The notes: a model not told the origin generated them from the sequence alone. DNA of 64,000 bases from Haematococcus lacustris (GCA_030144725.1 JASKMD010000021.1:647540-711539); one strand, 5' to 3'; shown: positions 1 through 11,335, counted from the stretch's first letter. Program-made: numbers and translations.

Positions 1-266
1 GAGGGAGGGAGGGAGGGAGGAGGGTGTTGATGTTACTGAAGGTGAGAGCTAGTGGTGAGTGGTGGCTCAAGTCACACCGAGTGCGGTGCTCTGATACTTT
101 GAGAGGGTGTGGAATCAAGCACACACGTTGTAACGCACACATTAGATCATGGGGTCATGGGTCGTCTGTTTGCCCTGGGCATGGAGCCAGGGTCTGAGCA
201 CTACAGGGGGTGGGCCTGGGTATCGGACCAAGCATCAGAGCAAGCACGTCAAAGCCAGCTGGGCAC

Positions 267-3200
267 CTGGGTGGAGGCCAGGTGGGCCATGAGCTCGGGG
301 TCGTCCAAGGAGTGCACGCCATGGTCTACTCGCGATGCCTTCAACACCTTGATGGTGTCCCTGCAGCATCACCACCACCACCACCACCACCAGCGGTAGC
401 AGCAGCATGGGGGCAGCAGCAGCACCACTACCTCTACCAGCAGCAACAGAAGCAACGGCAGCAGCATGGGGGCAGCAGCAGCAGCACCACCACCACCAGT
501 CATGGTTGCAACAGTAGCTGTGAGCAACAGTACCCATTGCCAACCTGTATCGAGCCCTTGCCAGCCTCCCCTCCCGAACTACCCCACTGCCCACCTGTGC
601 CTGGACTGTCCAGTGCGCTACCACCCTGCCACAGCAACATCAGCCCCCTTGCTGCCAGCCTCTTTCCCTTTCTTCCCTTCCCAGGTCTGCCTCACTCTTA
701 CCACACATACTGGGCAGGGCCCTCCTCCCCCGCATGGGCCACCACGGGAAGTCCAAGCTGCAAGGCAGATCACAACATGGCCAGATTAGGCTATGCAGGT
801 GTGTGACATGGCCAGGTTAGGCTCTGCAGGTGTGTGACAAGGTGTATCGCTGGGCAAGCCAGGTAGGGTAAAAGCTGGTGCTGCTGGTGCAACCTCCAGT
901 TGGAGTTTCTGCTGGTGTGGCTGGTTCTGCTGGCTCTTGCTGAGACGGATGGTGATCAAGGCTATCAAAGTATTGCAAGGCATTGCCACAACATCACATT
1001 CACAGGCTAAGTCAAGACGCTGGTGATGTCGGTGATGACCATGTCAGCGGTAGATTTAATGGAATCAGGGCATGGCAAGGGTGGCTGGTCATCACGCGCA
1101 GCCAGCGCCTTACCTCCCTCACGCGGGCCATGACCTTTTCAAACTTCAGGGGTGGGTTGCCCAGCTCACTGCTGTCCAGCCCCACCCCGATGATGTGTGA
1201 GAGGTAGGGCTGGGCCTGCACCATAGAGCACACAGAGCCAAGGCTACACTGGGCAGAAGATTAGCGGCGGAGGAGAGATGGCTGGGTTCAAAACCACCCA
1301 TAGGGCCGAGTAGCTGAGCAGGCTGCCAGGCTTGCAAGCATCAAGCTGGTAGCAGGGCACAGCGTATACAGAGCCAAGGTCCGTGGTGTCCAGGTCCAGG
1401 TTCTTGTTCCCTGGGCTCCTAGCTGCATGGTGAAGTACGAGTGTGAAGTCCCAGTGCCGCAACAACTACTAAAACTTACTAAAATGGGGTAAAACAGTGT
1501 AAACCCACCACCACCTCCATCTGAAGCAGACCTGACCTTGGCGCACAGTGCAGCATGCAGGAGACAGTGCATGCTTGTGTGCACAAGGCCGGTGCGCTTG
1601 GCGTTGCCGGTCAATAGGTTAGCAAACCAGCATGTGTGCTCTTAGGGGCGCCCTGTCCCTGTCCAGCATTCACCGTGGGACAGATGACCCCCATGGCCAA
1701 AATGCATGTTGCCACATGCTGCCACAACTGATACAGGAGAAGCAAAGGGGGTTCCAGGTCGACACCCACACCTACATCCACCCACCCACCCACCCCCACA
1801 TCCACCCACACCCCTGCACACACCAGGTCCAGGGTTCGCTCGGCATCTTCTTGGCTGAGGTGGCGCAGGAAGCACATGATGAGGCGGGAGTTGATCCCAA
1901 GCGCCCTCCGTGCATCCTGCAGATGATGGCAACAATGACAGCAATGATGATGATGTGATGATGAAGATGATGATGGCGATGTCGCTGCTGCTGATGAGTA
2001 CAAAACCTGAATAGCCGAATGCAATGTTAACCAATGATGACGAGAGCAGGCAATGATTTCCAGCGTGTCATGAGGGAAGCTGCTCGACCCTCCTACCTCG
2101 CACGCTTTGAGGAAGCCAGGCATGAAGATGTCGAAGCCAGCCCCATTTGCGAGGTGAGTCTGCGGGTCAAAGAATATCTCGGCATGGACCACGCGGTTGG
2201 CAGCCGCCTTGCGTAGGTATGCCCAGGCCAGGTCCTGCAGGTCAGCCAGGATCGGTGCAATGGCACATGTCACTCTTTGTGCACCTAGCCATCAATTGTG
2301 ATGCAGAAAGTTCCTGACCCCTTGAGGGGGAGGGCGACCAGGCAGCCTATTGGCTGGCGGCTTAAGCAAGTGCGCTCAGTCCCGCAGGCTGACAGCTGAT
2401 GCGGTGTTAGAACTGTAATCATAAGCCGTACAATGCCAGCCAGGCATGCTCAGACCCAGGCCAGGCCAGGCTTGTGTCAGGCCTTCGGGTCAGGTTGTGG
2501 TGCCAGCTGGAGAGTGCATGAGGTGCTGGTGGTGGTGTGTGTGGAGCGCAAGGCATGGAGGGGTGTTGCATGTGCTTGGCCACACCCGCAGTGCAGCCAG
2601 GCTGGAGCTGTGCTGGTGGCCTGGGCACCGCCAGCAGCACTGTCGGCGCAGGGTCAGTGTCAGGACCAGTGTCAGGGTCAGGATCAGGGTCAGGGTCAAA
2701 AATAGGTTCAGGGCCAGGGTCAGAGTCAGGTTCGGGGCCAAGGTCAGGATCAGTGTTAGGGTCAGGGCCAGGGTCAAGTATGTCAAGGTCAAGCTCCTGA
2801 CAAGCCAGCAGCCCATTAAAGCGCGTGGCGTCCTCAGTGGCTGCATGTTGACACCAGCCACCAGGAATGTCAGGGACGGGGTGGTTGCCTGCCATGAGTG
2901 TGCACATGAACGCACATAGAAGTCGCGGGTGGTCTTCAGCACGGCACAACCATTGTAATACCTGCATGCGGCATCAGCATGTTCAGCAGCAGCAACCGGT
3001 GATATTGCGCTGGTAGTCAGTATCTCACAGCAGCTGCAAAACGGTATAGCACTTACAAATCTAGGAATGATTGGAGGTCAGCGAAGTTGTAGGCAGCTTG
3101 TGCAGCCTCCACACTGGGATAGGGTGCAGGCATACCATTCCGCTGCACAGTAGAGTAGGATGGCACAGAGCTGGTGTTGCCGTCATTAACACAGAATAAG

Positions 3201-3470
3201 CCAGGCCATGAGGCGCACCTCTGCAAGCTCCAGCATCATGGAAGGCTCCAAGCTGCCCTCGATGTGAATGTGTAACTCGGCTTTGGGCACTACGCTGATG
3301 AACGCGTGAAGGAGCCCATTGGCTGAGTCGATGGTCAGGCCTCGTGGCAGTGTTTGCACAGTGACACCGAGTCGGTCTGCAAGCCGTTGCAGCTGCTCCG
3401 GGGCCAACGCGTGGCTCCGGTGAACATGCGGGGTGCAATCCTCCTCCATAGAAGGCGCTAACGCGGGCAT
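267..3470 (-). CDS. Adenine/adenosine deaminase family protein (8 exons, C-terminus off left edge)
   Basis: Purine deaminase of the metal-dependent amidohydrolase fold, expected in cytosolic purine salvage. Exons on the minus strand: 3470-3219, 3142-3057, 2961-2916, 2234-2097, 1916-1824, 1215-1114, 757-702, 360-267. All junctions are GT-AG and the phases join, giving 289 residues in the window. Visible motifs in order: PKAELHIHIEGSLEP (HxH metal ligands), AYNFADLQSFLDLYYNG, HAEIFFDPQTH, a GINSRLIMCFLRHLS block, GVGLDSSELGNPP, VAHAGEEGP (metal His plus catalytic Glu) and SRVDHGVHSLDDPEL. The FFDPQTH and LDSSE-GNPP blocks resemble the adenine-deaminase (AAH1-like) branch more than classical adenosine deaminase; the substrate call is inference. 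The last block, expected to hold the SN-x-D motif, lies beyond base 1. The start at 3470 is the first ATG of exon 1. It is divergent from HAUS1. Confidence 0.85.
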
Positions 3471-3828
3471 TTCCTAGCGAAGAAGCAGCGGTTGACGTTT
3501 GAGGGAGGCTTGGAGCTTTGGCAGAGCTGCGGCTCTGGGTCGTCGAGAGGCGTGTGTAGCTGAGTAACCCGAGGGACAAATCGCAGCCGTCAACTTACTA
3601 ATGTGCACGTGCCTTTAGCTTTTTGGCGGCAATGCACTCGTGTAGCGTGCGGCGTGCAGCGTGCAGCTTACGGGCGGAGGGACGTCAAGCCAAGGCTTGA
3701 TGCACATGGGCATATGGCCATGATTTCAAGAGAAGCGTCATTAATGCACGTACTGCCAACAGTAGGTATTGCAGCACAATGCTGCTCAGTATGGATGGCA
3801 GTTGCCCCGCGCACCTTACATGCAAGCC
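3471..3828. promoter_or_regulatory. Shared 5' region between the deaminase and HAUS1
   Basis: This is the 358-bp gap between the divergent ATGs of the deaminase (minus) and HAUS1 (plus). It must hold both 5' UTRs and promoters if the starts are right. No TATA box or other clear core element was recognised, so the promoter role rests on position alone. Confidence 0.4.
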
Positions 3829-5527
3829 ATGCTTGACGCACCCCAACTTGCAAGACTCGAGACTAAAAATGCAGAAATGGACGCTGAGCTAACGCGCGAG
3901 CTAAGCTCTGTATTCGGCGAGGCCCTTGCTAGTCAGTTTGCGGCATGCGGGATGGGACAGGACGCCGCACAGGTCCTCCGCTTGCTCGTAACCTTCTTTG
4001 GTGCGCGGAAGGCGCAGCGAGACCATCAGCAGGCTGAGATGGAGCGGCAAGCGGCTGAGTACAAGGCTGAAGGTGCAGACCCGCGGCTGTCCATTTGAAC
4101 TTGAAACCTGGACTTACGCGACGCGCCCTCCTTAGCTGCGCGCCTGCAGCAACAGCTGGAGTACGTGGGCGTGACGCCTGAGCGGCTGAGCGTAGCGGGC
4201 AGCGCAGCTTTAGGGGGGCTTGCAGCTGCCGCCAGCGAGCTGGGCTTGACTACTGCCAGTGACGCCAGCCTAGCAGCTGCCTGGACTGTGCTGTCATTAG
4301 ATGACATGAGGATAGCGCTCTTGCAGGTGAGGTTACAAAGCTGTGCACACAGCAGGTTGCATGGTCGCTAACCATGGGGTGTATGCCACTGTGCTGCAGG
4401 CAAAGGCTGGACACCAAGTTGCTTCCTTACAACGCGCTCTCGACCGAGCTCAATCTGCTGCTCCAGTTATGCAACAAGCCCTTGCAGCTGCCTCCGCCCA
4501 GTTAGACAGCACAGATGCCCATGTCAAGGTTAGCCATGAAGTCCGTTACCGCCAGCCTGCTGACTCCTGGTCGTACAGTGCAACAGGGCAGTGGGGAGCC
4601 AGTGGCGCCATTGTGATGGTGTTCACTGCAGGACGGGTTACAAGCCCACATGGCCATGCTCCAGGCCAAGGTGGCGCGGTACAAGGCGCAGGAGCACAAG
4701 CTGTCAGACCGACTGAAGAACGCAGCAGGCTGGCGCCCTGAGGTGAGCCTGGGTCAGACCAGTGCATAGTCTTTGCACCAACCAGCATTGTTAGGAACTG
4801 CAGATAGAGGCTGGACCAGCTACTACATCTAGCAGCAGCACCAGCAGTTGGCATGCATTACCAACAGCACCACTTATACCAGCTTCAGCACCAGCAATGA
4901 CGACATCAGCATTGCTCATAAAGCTATGGCTCCACTGCCTTCCTGCTGCTACTGGCCTTGCTTACTCATGGCTTCCTTGCTCTTAAGCCTTGGTCGCCCC
5001 TGCTCAAGTGCTCCTGCCGCCCTGCCCCTGCTCATGTGCTCCTGCCGCCTTGCCTTCATGCGACCTGCTTGTTACAGTAGCCCACCCTTCCTGCCCTGCG
5101 CTGTGCTGACCCGCTATAAAACTCTGTTGCACCCTGCCATGGGGAGAGCTGGTGCTCCCACGTTCTGCTGCATGCGCTGCCCTGCAGCTGTCCCACCACT
5201 CCCTGGTGAAGCTGTCTGCTGCCAACGACCAGCTGGACAAGCAGCTGAAGGACACGCACCGCCAGTTGGACAGCTACAAAGGCCTGCCACCCAGCCAGGT
5301 AAGAGCAGGTAGTCAGCATGGGGTGCTGTGTGCTGTGCCTAGAGCTAAGACATGGTTTGGTTGTAAGGTCGTGAGTCACAGCCCTGCACCCGGACAACAG
5401 CGTGAGGCGCCTGTGTGGGCCTGTCCTGCCATGCCAGGTGGGCGCGGAGTTGCGGGTGAGGCAGCTGCGTGAGCACCTCACCAGCCTGCAAGCTCAGCTG
5501 CAGCTGGGCATGGCCAACTTGGACTAA
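3829..5527 (+). CDS. HAUS1: HAUS augmin-like complex subunit 1 (plant AUG1-like), 6 exons
   Basis: Coiled-coil subunit of augmin, which recruits gamma-tubulin to existing microtubules in the spindle. Exons 3829-4072, 4136-4326, 4400-4528, 4632-4742, 5188-5298 and 5438-5527 join in phase and give about 291 aa (human HAUS1 278, plant AUG1 about 300). The recognisable part is C-terminal: AAGWRPE, then LSHHSLVKLSAANDQLDKQL, then LDSYKGLPPSQ. This matches the family order (A-G-x-x-P-E, SHxxLV, LxxYxDLPP). The rest is Ala/Gln/Glu/Arg-rich helix typical of coiled coils. An in-frame ATG at 3820 would add three residues. A TGTAA, the algal poly(A) signal, lies at 5548-5552, close behind the stop. The call rests on C-terminal motif and length agreement. 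Confidence 0.78.
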
Positions 5528-5983
5528 GCCGGGTGGCACCTCGCCCCTGTAATCATCAATACTGCCATTGTCAGTGCAGCGCATTGACTGGGAAGCGACA
5601 CATGGACCGCCGGCATTGAAGACTCAAGACCAGAGCAGGGCGGCAGTTCGAGATGGCATAGTCTGCTCCTGCTCGTGTGTGGCGTAATCTGGCGCTGTCA
5701 CAAGGCTGCCACGAGGGATAGGCACCTTGCCATCAGAGCAGAATCAAAGCAATAACTGAGAGGTTGTTGCTTGCCGACACAGTTATCTGTGCGTGCTGAA
5801 GGTGATCTCTCTTTACAGGGCTAGGTCATGGCGCTAGCAGCTCACGTCTTTCTTTTGCCCAGATGCACTTGTTAGAATCAGATTGAGATAGACCATGGTC
5901 AAACTCTAAATTTTATTGCTCGACCATTCTTGGACACATGGCTCAAGTCAAAACGTGCACAAAATCTACGCACTTGGTAGATA

Positions 5984-6221
5984 GGTGGCTTACACTGCTT
6001 AAGCCGTCAGCCGTTAGGCTGCTTGGCCCCCTCTAGGAGGTTCGGGACTTTCTGTAACGCACTTCAAAGCAAGGTGCACAAACAAAGGTGCCCATGGGCT
6101 CAGGGTGACAGGTGGCTTACTCCGCTTACGCCGTCAGCCGTTAGGCTGCTTGGCCGCCGTCCCCCTCTAGGGGTTCGAGACTTTCTGAAACGCACTTCAA
6201 AGCAAGGTGCACATGGGCTCA
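5984..6221. repeat. Two tandem copies of a ~115-bp unit
   Basis: Both copies run from AGGTGGCTTAC through GCCGTCAGCCGTTAGGCTG and TCTAGG to CGCACTTCAAAGCAAGGTG and CCCATGGGCTC-like ends. The first is about 5984-6100 and the second about 6111-6221. They sit next to the reverse-transcriptase remnant on its C-terminal side, so they may be the 3' tail of the same element (inference). Confidence 0.6.
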
Positions 6222-6336
6222 ACATGAAGTCATGCAAGTTCTCATTATTGTTCTGGAAAGTCATGGCAAACTCCGCCTGCTCCCTGATGGAACTCGTGGC
6301 AGTGCACTCAAAGATGAAATGCATGGCGTCATCCAC
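6213..6336 (-). pseudogene. Fragment of LINE-type reverse transcriptase C-terminus
   Basis: The minus-strand translation contains DDAMHFIFECTATSSIRE. This resembles the H-x-LF-x-CP-x-x-x-x-x-R zinc-finger-like end that follows the reverse transcriptase of many non-LTR retrotransposons. Only about 40 residues are recognisable and nothing upstream looks like a polymerase domain, so it is a short relic. Chance resemblance is possible. Confidence 0.4.
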
Positions 6337-6943
6337 TTGGCACTATCCCAAAGAATTAAAGAGGCTCCTAAAAACACAAGCTTTCTAAGGACAGTAGCCA
6401 TCCAACCATCCGGGTTCACTTGTCCCCGGGTTGCCTAGGGGGTGGGCTCGGGCTACTCGGCTGCCGCATAACTGACGCACCACAACAATAAGTGCCGACT
6501 AACGACGATACAGACACAGCCTGACGATGAATAGGGAAGCTAGTCAGAGTAGCAACTGTGCATCCTGTAGCCATGCTGCATGCTTCTGGACTCTGTTGTT
6601 GCATGCAGGCATCGTCAATGGTTGTAGCCAACTAGTAAATCGTCAGTATTCGCACCCGCTGCACAAGCTGCACCTGAGCAGCAGCCAACTCTGGCCTGAC
6701 AGCTGGGTGGCCCTGGGAGGGTAGGCTGACCAGCAGTTAGTATGTTGACCAGCAGGTACTGTGCTGAGCCTGGAGCTCGCGACCTGTCAAGCCAATGCGT
6801 GGCCTGTTGTGGTGCCATGGACCACCTGCTGACCTCTGCCAGGCAGGCCATCCAGCGCCCCTCATTCCTGGGTCACTTCCTACCCTGGCCGGCCACCTCC
6901 TCCCCTTCCCTCCCCCTCCACTGGGGGAATGTACGCTGCTCAG

Positions 6944-7286
6944 CCCCCTTGTCCCTCACTAGGGCCTCCATTTTAGCAGGACCTAGCAACGGCCACTAGC
7001 AACCACTAACTAGATCCGGCTAAAACAGTGTTATTGGGCTGTGTGGAGTAAACCCAGTGCACATGGCACATGAGCCCGCCTACCACCTACACTATTGCCT
7101 GACCCGAGGGCTATGATGTAGAGTTGGCATGACAAAACATGCACTAATTGTAAGCTGATGACAGCTCAAAGTGGGGGAGGCACACACTACTGTGCCTCAA
7201 CAGGCTGCTGCTGCTGCTCCTGGGCCTTGGGGGGCTTGTCTCGCAGCCGCTTGTAGCCCAGGCCAGGGTACTCAGACACAGCCCTG
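6944..7286 (-). mobile_element. Fanzor-like remnant K (3' end only) with 11-bp flanking repeats
   Basis: On the minus strand this copy has only the last codons of the Fanzor-like frame (YPGLGYKRLRDKPPKAQ, then a short Gln run and stop). The family's conserved 3' tail follows, ending GTGAGGGACAAGGGGG. ACGCTGCTCAG occurs at 6933-6943 and again at 7287-7297, the expected form of a target-site duplication. The tail is nearly identical to that of the copy ending at 14628. Confidence 0.7.
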
Positions 7287-7699
7287 ACGCTGCTCAGGCC
7301 GCAGTATGCCACAGCCCTCTCCCTGTGACCCAACTCCCAACTGTGACCTCTGCTGCACCCTCCCTCCTCTGCCGGCCTGCTGGCTGCTAGGTCAGCTGAG
7401 CTGCCCCCCTGACATACTTGAGATGGTCTGGTTTAGCCTCCTGGGTGGACGGCTTGTGCCCTGTTGCAGCCGCTTTCTGCCCCAGCCTCCATGCGATGTG
7501 AGCAGGCCATCTTCTTTGTCTTCTTCTTTTTCTTCTGCCCCGACCTACGCACGCCCCAGCCCCAGTGCCTTGTCCCCAGCGCCCTGACCCCAGTGCCCTC
7601 CTCCTTCTAAACCATCCCCCATCCTAGCCCTCCCCTTGTTCCCCTTCCCCTTCACCCCTTCTTCCCTTTCCCCTTCACCTTGACCGTCCTCTCTCCCCC

Positions 7700-9235
7700 T
7701 CACCCCTGGTCGTCGACTGCCTTAGAGCCCTGCCCCCGCCTGCCGCCCCACCCCTGGCTGAGGCTGCTGGCTAGGCGCTGGCTCAGCTGCACGCCCAGCC
7801 CCCCGCCCTGCTGCGCTTCCGCCTGCGGCCCCTGTGCCATCGCCGTAGACAAGCGTGACGCCAACGACCCTCCACTCGCAATTCTAGTCAGGCTGCGACC
7901 CGTGACCAGGCGGCGCAGGCTGCTGCTGCTGCTCGCCCCAGAGGCCTTGGTGAGCAGGGTGGTGGCATGGGTGCCTGGCTGCTGGCCAGCAGCCCTTGGT
8001 TGGGCGCTTGGGGGGTTGGTAGGGTAGGTGGGTTGGTAGGCGGTGTGCCCGGCCGCAGCTCGTGGCGAACAGCAGGCGATGGCTGCAGGGTCTACAAAGC
8101 CCTGCTCGATGAGCTCCAGCAGCATCGGCGACGTTGAGGAAGAGAGGGTGAGGAAGGAGGGGGCAGGCCGCTCCAGGCCACTGCGTAGTGTCCGGCTGCC
8201 AAGATCAACACTTCCCCGGACTGTGCTCTTGCCTGGATGGACAAACTGATGGGAGAGAGTAGCTGAGGGCCGGTGGAGGAGGGTGGAGGAGGGTGGAGGG
8301 GAGTCGAGTGGCTGCGGCCAAGGCGCAGCTGGGTGGGGGTAGAAGATGTGGGGGTCTGGATGAGCTGGCTCAGGGGCTGGGGCTGCACGGCTGGTGGGGT
8401 GGGCAGCAGCGCTCCCTGGCTGCCCTCTCACCCTGGCCCACATAGCCTCCATGCCTGACAACACATTCACGTGCCACGTGACACGCTCAGCCTCTCCCTC
8501 CTCCTCCTCCCCACCACCCCCCACACTGCCGCCACCATCACTGGAAGAGGCAGGCTCCTCATGTCCCTCCCTGTCGCCCCCCTCCACAGGGTCGTCACCC
8601 CACCCCGCCAAGCGGGCACCTGACCTGAGACCTTGAGTGCCCCGGCTGCTCCCCGGCCCCGCCCCTGCCCCTCCTGCCAGCTCTGAGCTGCTGGCCACTG
8701 AGTTGCGTCCAGGGGCACGAGGGCTCAATGCAGGCAGACGTGGCTGGCAGCCTGAGGGAGGATGGCTAGGGGCGGAGGCAGCGGCTCTGGAGGCGTTGAC
8801 TAGGTCGAGCAGGTCACTGCCGCTGGCCTTCCTAGCTGGGCTCTGTGCTACGCCAGCAGCTGCTGCACTGCCCTGGGTTGGATGCAGCTCAGCACTGCCT
8901 TCCTGCCAAGACGCAGTCTGAGGCCGGTGAGCTGTGGTGGTGGGGCCGGCTGCCGAACCACCTCCATGGCTGGGCGCACCCTGCCCAGCAGCCCTGCTGA
9001 TGATGTGTGAGGTAGCCCAGCTCGAATTGAGCTGAGCAGGGGACGTAAGCAGGCCAGGGGTGAAGTCGAAGGATTGAAGGATGCCTGGGTCGTGGTGGTC
9101 ATGAGCAAGGCTAGGTGAAGGCTGTCCACGGTGGGTCAGACTTGGGCGCCCCTGATGAGAAACCCTGGGACCGTGAGGCAACGAAGCAACCAGAGGAGCA
9201 GTTGGTCCCTTGCATGGGAAGGCATGGGAAGGCAA
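7700..9235 (-). CDS. Unrecognised Ser/Ala/Pro/Gly-rich protein segment (511 codons)
   Basis: A continuous GC-rich minus-strand frame with no recognised domain. It is low-complexity, with a few more structured patches such as SFDFTPGLLTSPAQL, EAMWARVRGQPG, SPMLLELIEQGFVDP and an Arg-x-x-Ser-rich run near the C-terminus (SLRRLVTGRSLTRIASGG). Such Ser/Arg patches often mark phosphorylated tails. It may be the downstream exon of the long frame at 11504-13894, with a repeat-filled intron between (inference: the upstream frame has a good donor, GAG|GTACGA, near its end). A long open frame in GC-rich DNA can also arise by chance, so whether this is coding is uncertain. Confidence 0.4.
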   Translation of the reverse strand: MPSHAFPCKGPTAPLVASLPHGPRVSHQGRPSLTHRGQPSPSLAHDHHDPGILQSFDFTPGLLTSPAQLNSSWATSHIISRAAGQGAPSHGGGSAAGPTTTAHRPQTASWQEGSAELHPTQGSAAAAGVAQSPARKASGSDLLDLVNASRAAASAPSHPPSGCQPRLPALSPRAPGRNSVASSSELAGGAGAGPGSSRGTQGLRSGARLAGWGDDPVEGGDREGHEEPASSSDGGGSVGGGGEEEEGEAERVTWHVNVLSGMEAMWARVRGQPGSAAAHPTSRAAPAPEPAHPDPHIFYPHPAAPWPQPLDSPPPSSTLLHRPSATLSHQFVHPGKSTVRGSVDLGSRTLRSGLERPAPSFLTLSSSTSPMLLELIEQGFVDPAAIACCSPRAAAGHTAYQPTYPTNPPSAQPRAAGQQPGTHATTLLTKASGASSSSSLRRLVTGRSLTRIASGGSLASRLSTAMAQGPQAEAQQGGGLGVQLSQRLASSLSQGWGGRRGQGSKAVDDQG

Positions 9236-9369
9236 GAGAAAACTATTGTTGCCATGCTAGTTGAGCCAGCAGTTGAGGCCTGCTGGTCTGATGGCTTGCG
9301 CCCTCGCATGTCTCGTGGCGAGAGGTTGCATTACTTGATCTTGCATTGAGACTGACAACCCAGGCTTGA

Positions 9370-11335
9370 ATTTGCTTGGCCCGATCAAAGCCTAAGCTCA
9401 GCCCAACGCAAGTTGGCGCAAGTTGTAGCGGAGATCAACAAGCACATGGCCAAGGGCAGCAAGCAGTGCCGCCTGGCAGCAGTCCTGTGCCTGTCATTGC
9501 TGTTGCAGCCCTCCCAAGCCCTTCCCGCCCGGTGACCCAACCTGCCCTTCCTACACCCACCTTCACCACCCCACACAGTCTCCACCGCAATGCAGCCAAG
9601 CGCATTGCAGCCACCTCAGCCCATCTCCCTCCCAAGGTGCCACTAGGCATCTTGGCCCCAAACTGCTGTCACGGATCAGGGATGCCCTTCACCTACTCAC
9701 CACTGCTACACAAACATTGCTGCCTAGAGAGATCGCGAGAGTTTTCAGCGGCCCAGCAACGCCTGGCGCGTGGCCATGCTCAAGGAGCTGGACGAGGTGC
9801 ACTTGCAAGGGGACAAGAACTCCCTCATCGCAACCATAACATCAAGGAGTACTATTGCCACCCAGGGCGCTTCGTCAAGTGGTATGCCAAGGCTCTAGGA
9901 GTGGTGAAGCAAGGGGTCAGCCAGGCTGCGCAGGGGCACTCGGGAACTCTGCCACTGACCGGGTGCTGAGGAACAGGGAGTGGGAGTCGAGCAAGGGGCA
10001 GCTGAAGCATGACAGCGGGCTGATTAAGTCAAGTAGAATACAACCAACTGGCCAGCTGCCATCCAGTCACCGCTGCAACAGCTGGCAGCTGGCAGTTGGC
10101 ACTACCTGGGACGGCCTCCAGACCCACACTGAGGCTCATAAGGCCACCTGGGACCCCCTGTGTGGGGAATACCACCGTGGCGCCGTGGCGCCGGCAGCGG
10201 TTTGGGCTGCACCATGCCCATGAAAAGGTATGACCTGACACCTGACCTGACCTGATCTGTGTGCTGTGCAGATGGTGAAGGGGATGAAGGGGTGAAGCGG
10301 GTGTCTAGGCATGACCTGACCAGAATTGACACCTGACCCAACCTGAGTGCTTCACAGGCGGTAAAGTGGATGTGGGTGGGTGGGTGGGTGGGTGGGTGGG
10401 TGCGTGGGTGCGTGGGTGCGTGGGTGCGTGGGTGGGTGGGTGGGTGGGTGGGTGGGTGGGTGGGTGGGTGGGTGGGTGGGTGGGTGGGTGGGTGGGTGGG
10501 TGGGTGGGTGGGTGGGTGGGTGGGTGGGTGGGTGGGTGGGTGGGTGGGTGGGTGGGTGGGTGGGTGGGTGGGTGGGTGGGTGGGTGGGTGGGTGGGTGGG
10601 TGGGTGGGTGGGTGGGTGGGTGGGTGGGTGGGTGGGTGGGTGGGTGGGTGGGTGGGTGGGTGGGTGGGTGGGTGGGTGGGTGGGTGGGTGGGTGGGTGGG
10701 TGGGTGGGTGGGTGGGTGGGTGGGTGGGTGGGTGGGTGGGTGGGTGGGTGGGTGGGTGGGTGGGTGGGTGGGTGGGTGGGTGCGTGGGTGGGTGGGTGCG
10801 TGGGTGGGTGGGACGTGATAGGCAGGGAAAGGAAAGAAGATGAAGACTACGCCAGTATCCACCGGCGTGCAAGGGAGGAGCTACGGCCTAGGGCCACCTC
10901 ACCTCCCTCCTCCCGCCCAGCCCCCTCCCCTTGCCCAGGCCGCCCCTCTCGCGAAGCCCCCTGCTGCAAACAGGTGCGGTGCCTGATGTGATGCCACGAG
11001 GTGCCGCCTCACCTCCCTCCCCTTACCCAAGCCCCTCCTCCTGCCCAGACCCAGCCCTGGACCGGGACACCAACCCCTGCGCATTGGGGAGAACGTGCAG
11101 GGCCACCTGGAGCTGTGCAGCTGGACCTGAAGGTGGTGGGCCCCCCCTGGCAGGGAGTACCAGCAGGGCTACAAGCTGGTCAATGCCCGGCTGCCCAAGG
11201 CTGGGCAGTGGCTGCACTAGGTCACAGAGTACCGGCGGCGCAAAGCTGCCAGAGCTCGTAAGCAGCCAGCCAAGCTAACTAAGGATGAACTAAGCATTGC
11301 ACGCATCAAGCTGTTAGTTTTGATGACGGGCCCAA
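9370..11335 (+). pseudogene. Degenerate Fanzor-like copy E, second subfamily, split by a (TGGG)n array
   Basis: Reading frames here match the better copy at 36843-38677 piece by piece but are shifted and stopped. Matches are MGKGSKQCRLAAVLCLSLLL near 9447, WRVAMLKELDEVHLQGDKNS near 9770, EYYCHPGRFVKWYAKALGVV near 9850, a W-E-S-S-K-G-Q-L-K-H block near 10000, DRDTNPC near 11062 and YKLVNARLPKAG near 11170. The shared 3' signature AAGCTGTTAGTTTTGATGA ends at 11326. About 440 bp of TGGG repeats sit in the middle. No intact protein can be made. Confidence 0.65.
10371..10812. repeat. (TGGG)n tetranucleotide array, ~440 bp
   Basis: About 110 TGGG units, pure in the centre, with TGCG variants only at both ends (10401-10430 and 10781-10802). 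The strand bias is absolute, with G-runs on the plus strand. Long frames through it in every phase (GWVG or HPPT repeats) are artefacts. Confidence 0.97.

Larger units (their letters stand above)
5528..6943. other. Intergenic, no host gene recognised; holds a LINE-type remnant
   Basis: No conserved reading frame of cellular type was found. The stretch contains a tandem repeat (5984-6221), a minus-strand fragment resembling the C-terminus of a LINE reverse transcriptase (6213-6336), and unremarkable sequence up to the Fanzor-like remnant that begins at 6944. Confidence 0.5.

Noticed and set aside
7300..9230. Plus-strand Pro/Ser-rich frames (for example 7306-7587, 8394-8636)
   Set aside because: They are shadows of the longer minus-strand frame or short chance frames with no motif.
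10366..10991. Long Gly-Trp-Val or His-Pro-Thr reading frames
   Set aside because: All are translations of the (TGGG)n array, open in several phases on both strands, with no sign of constraint.
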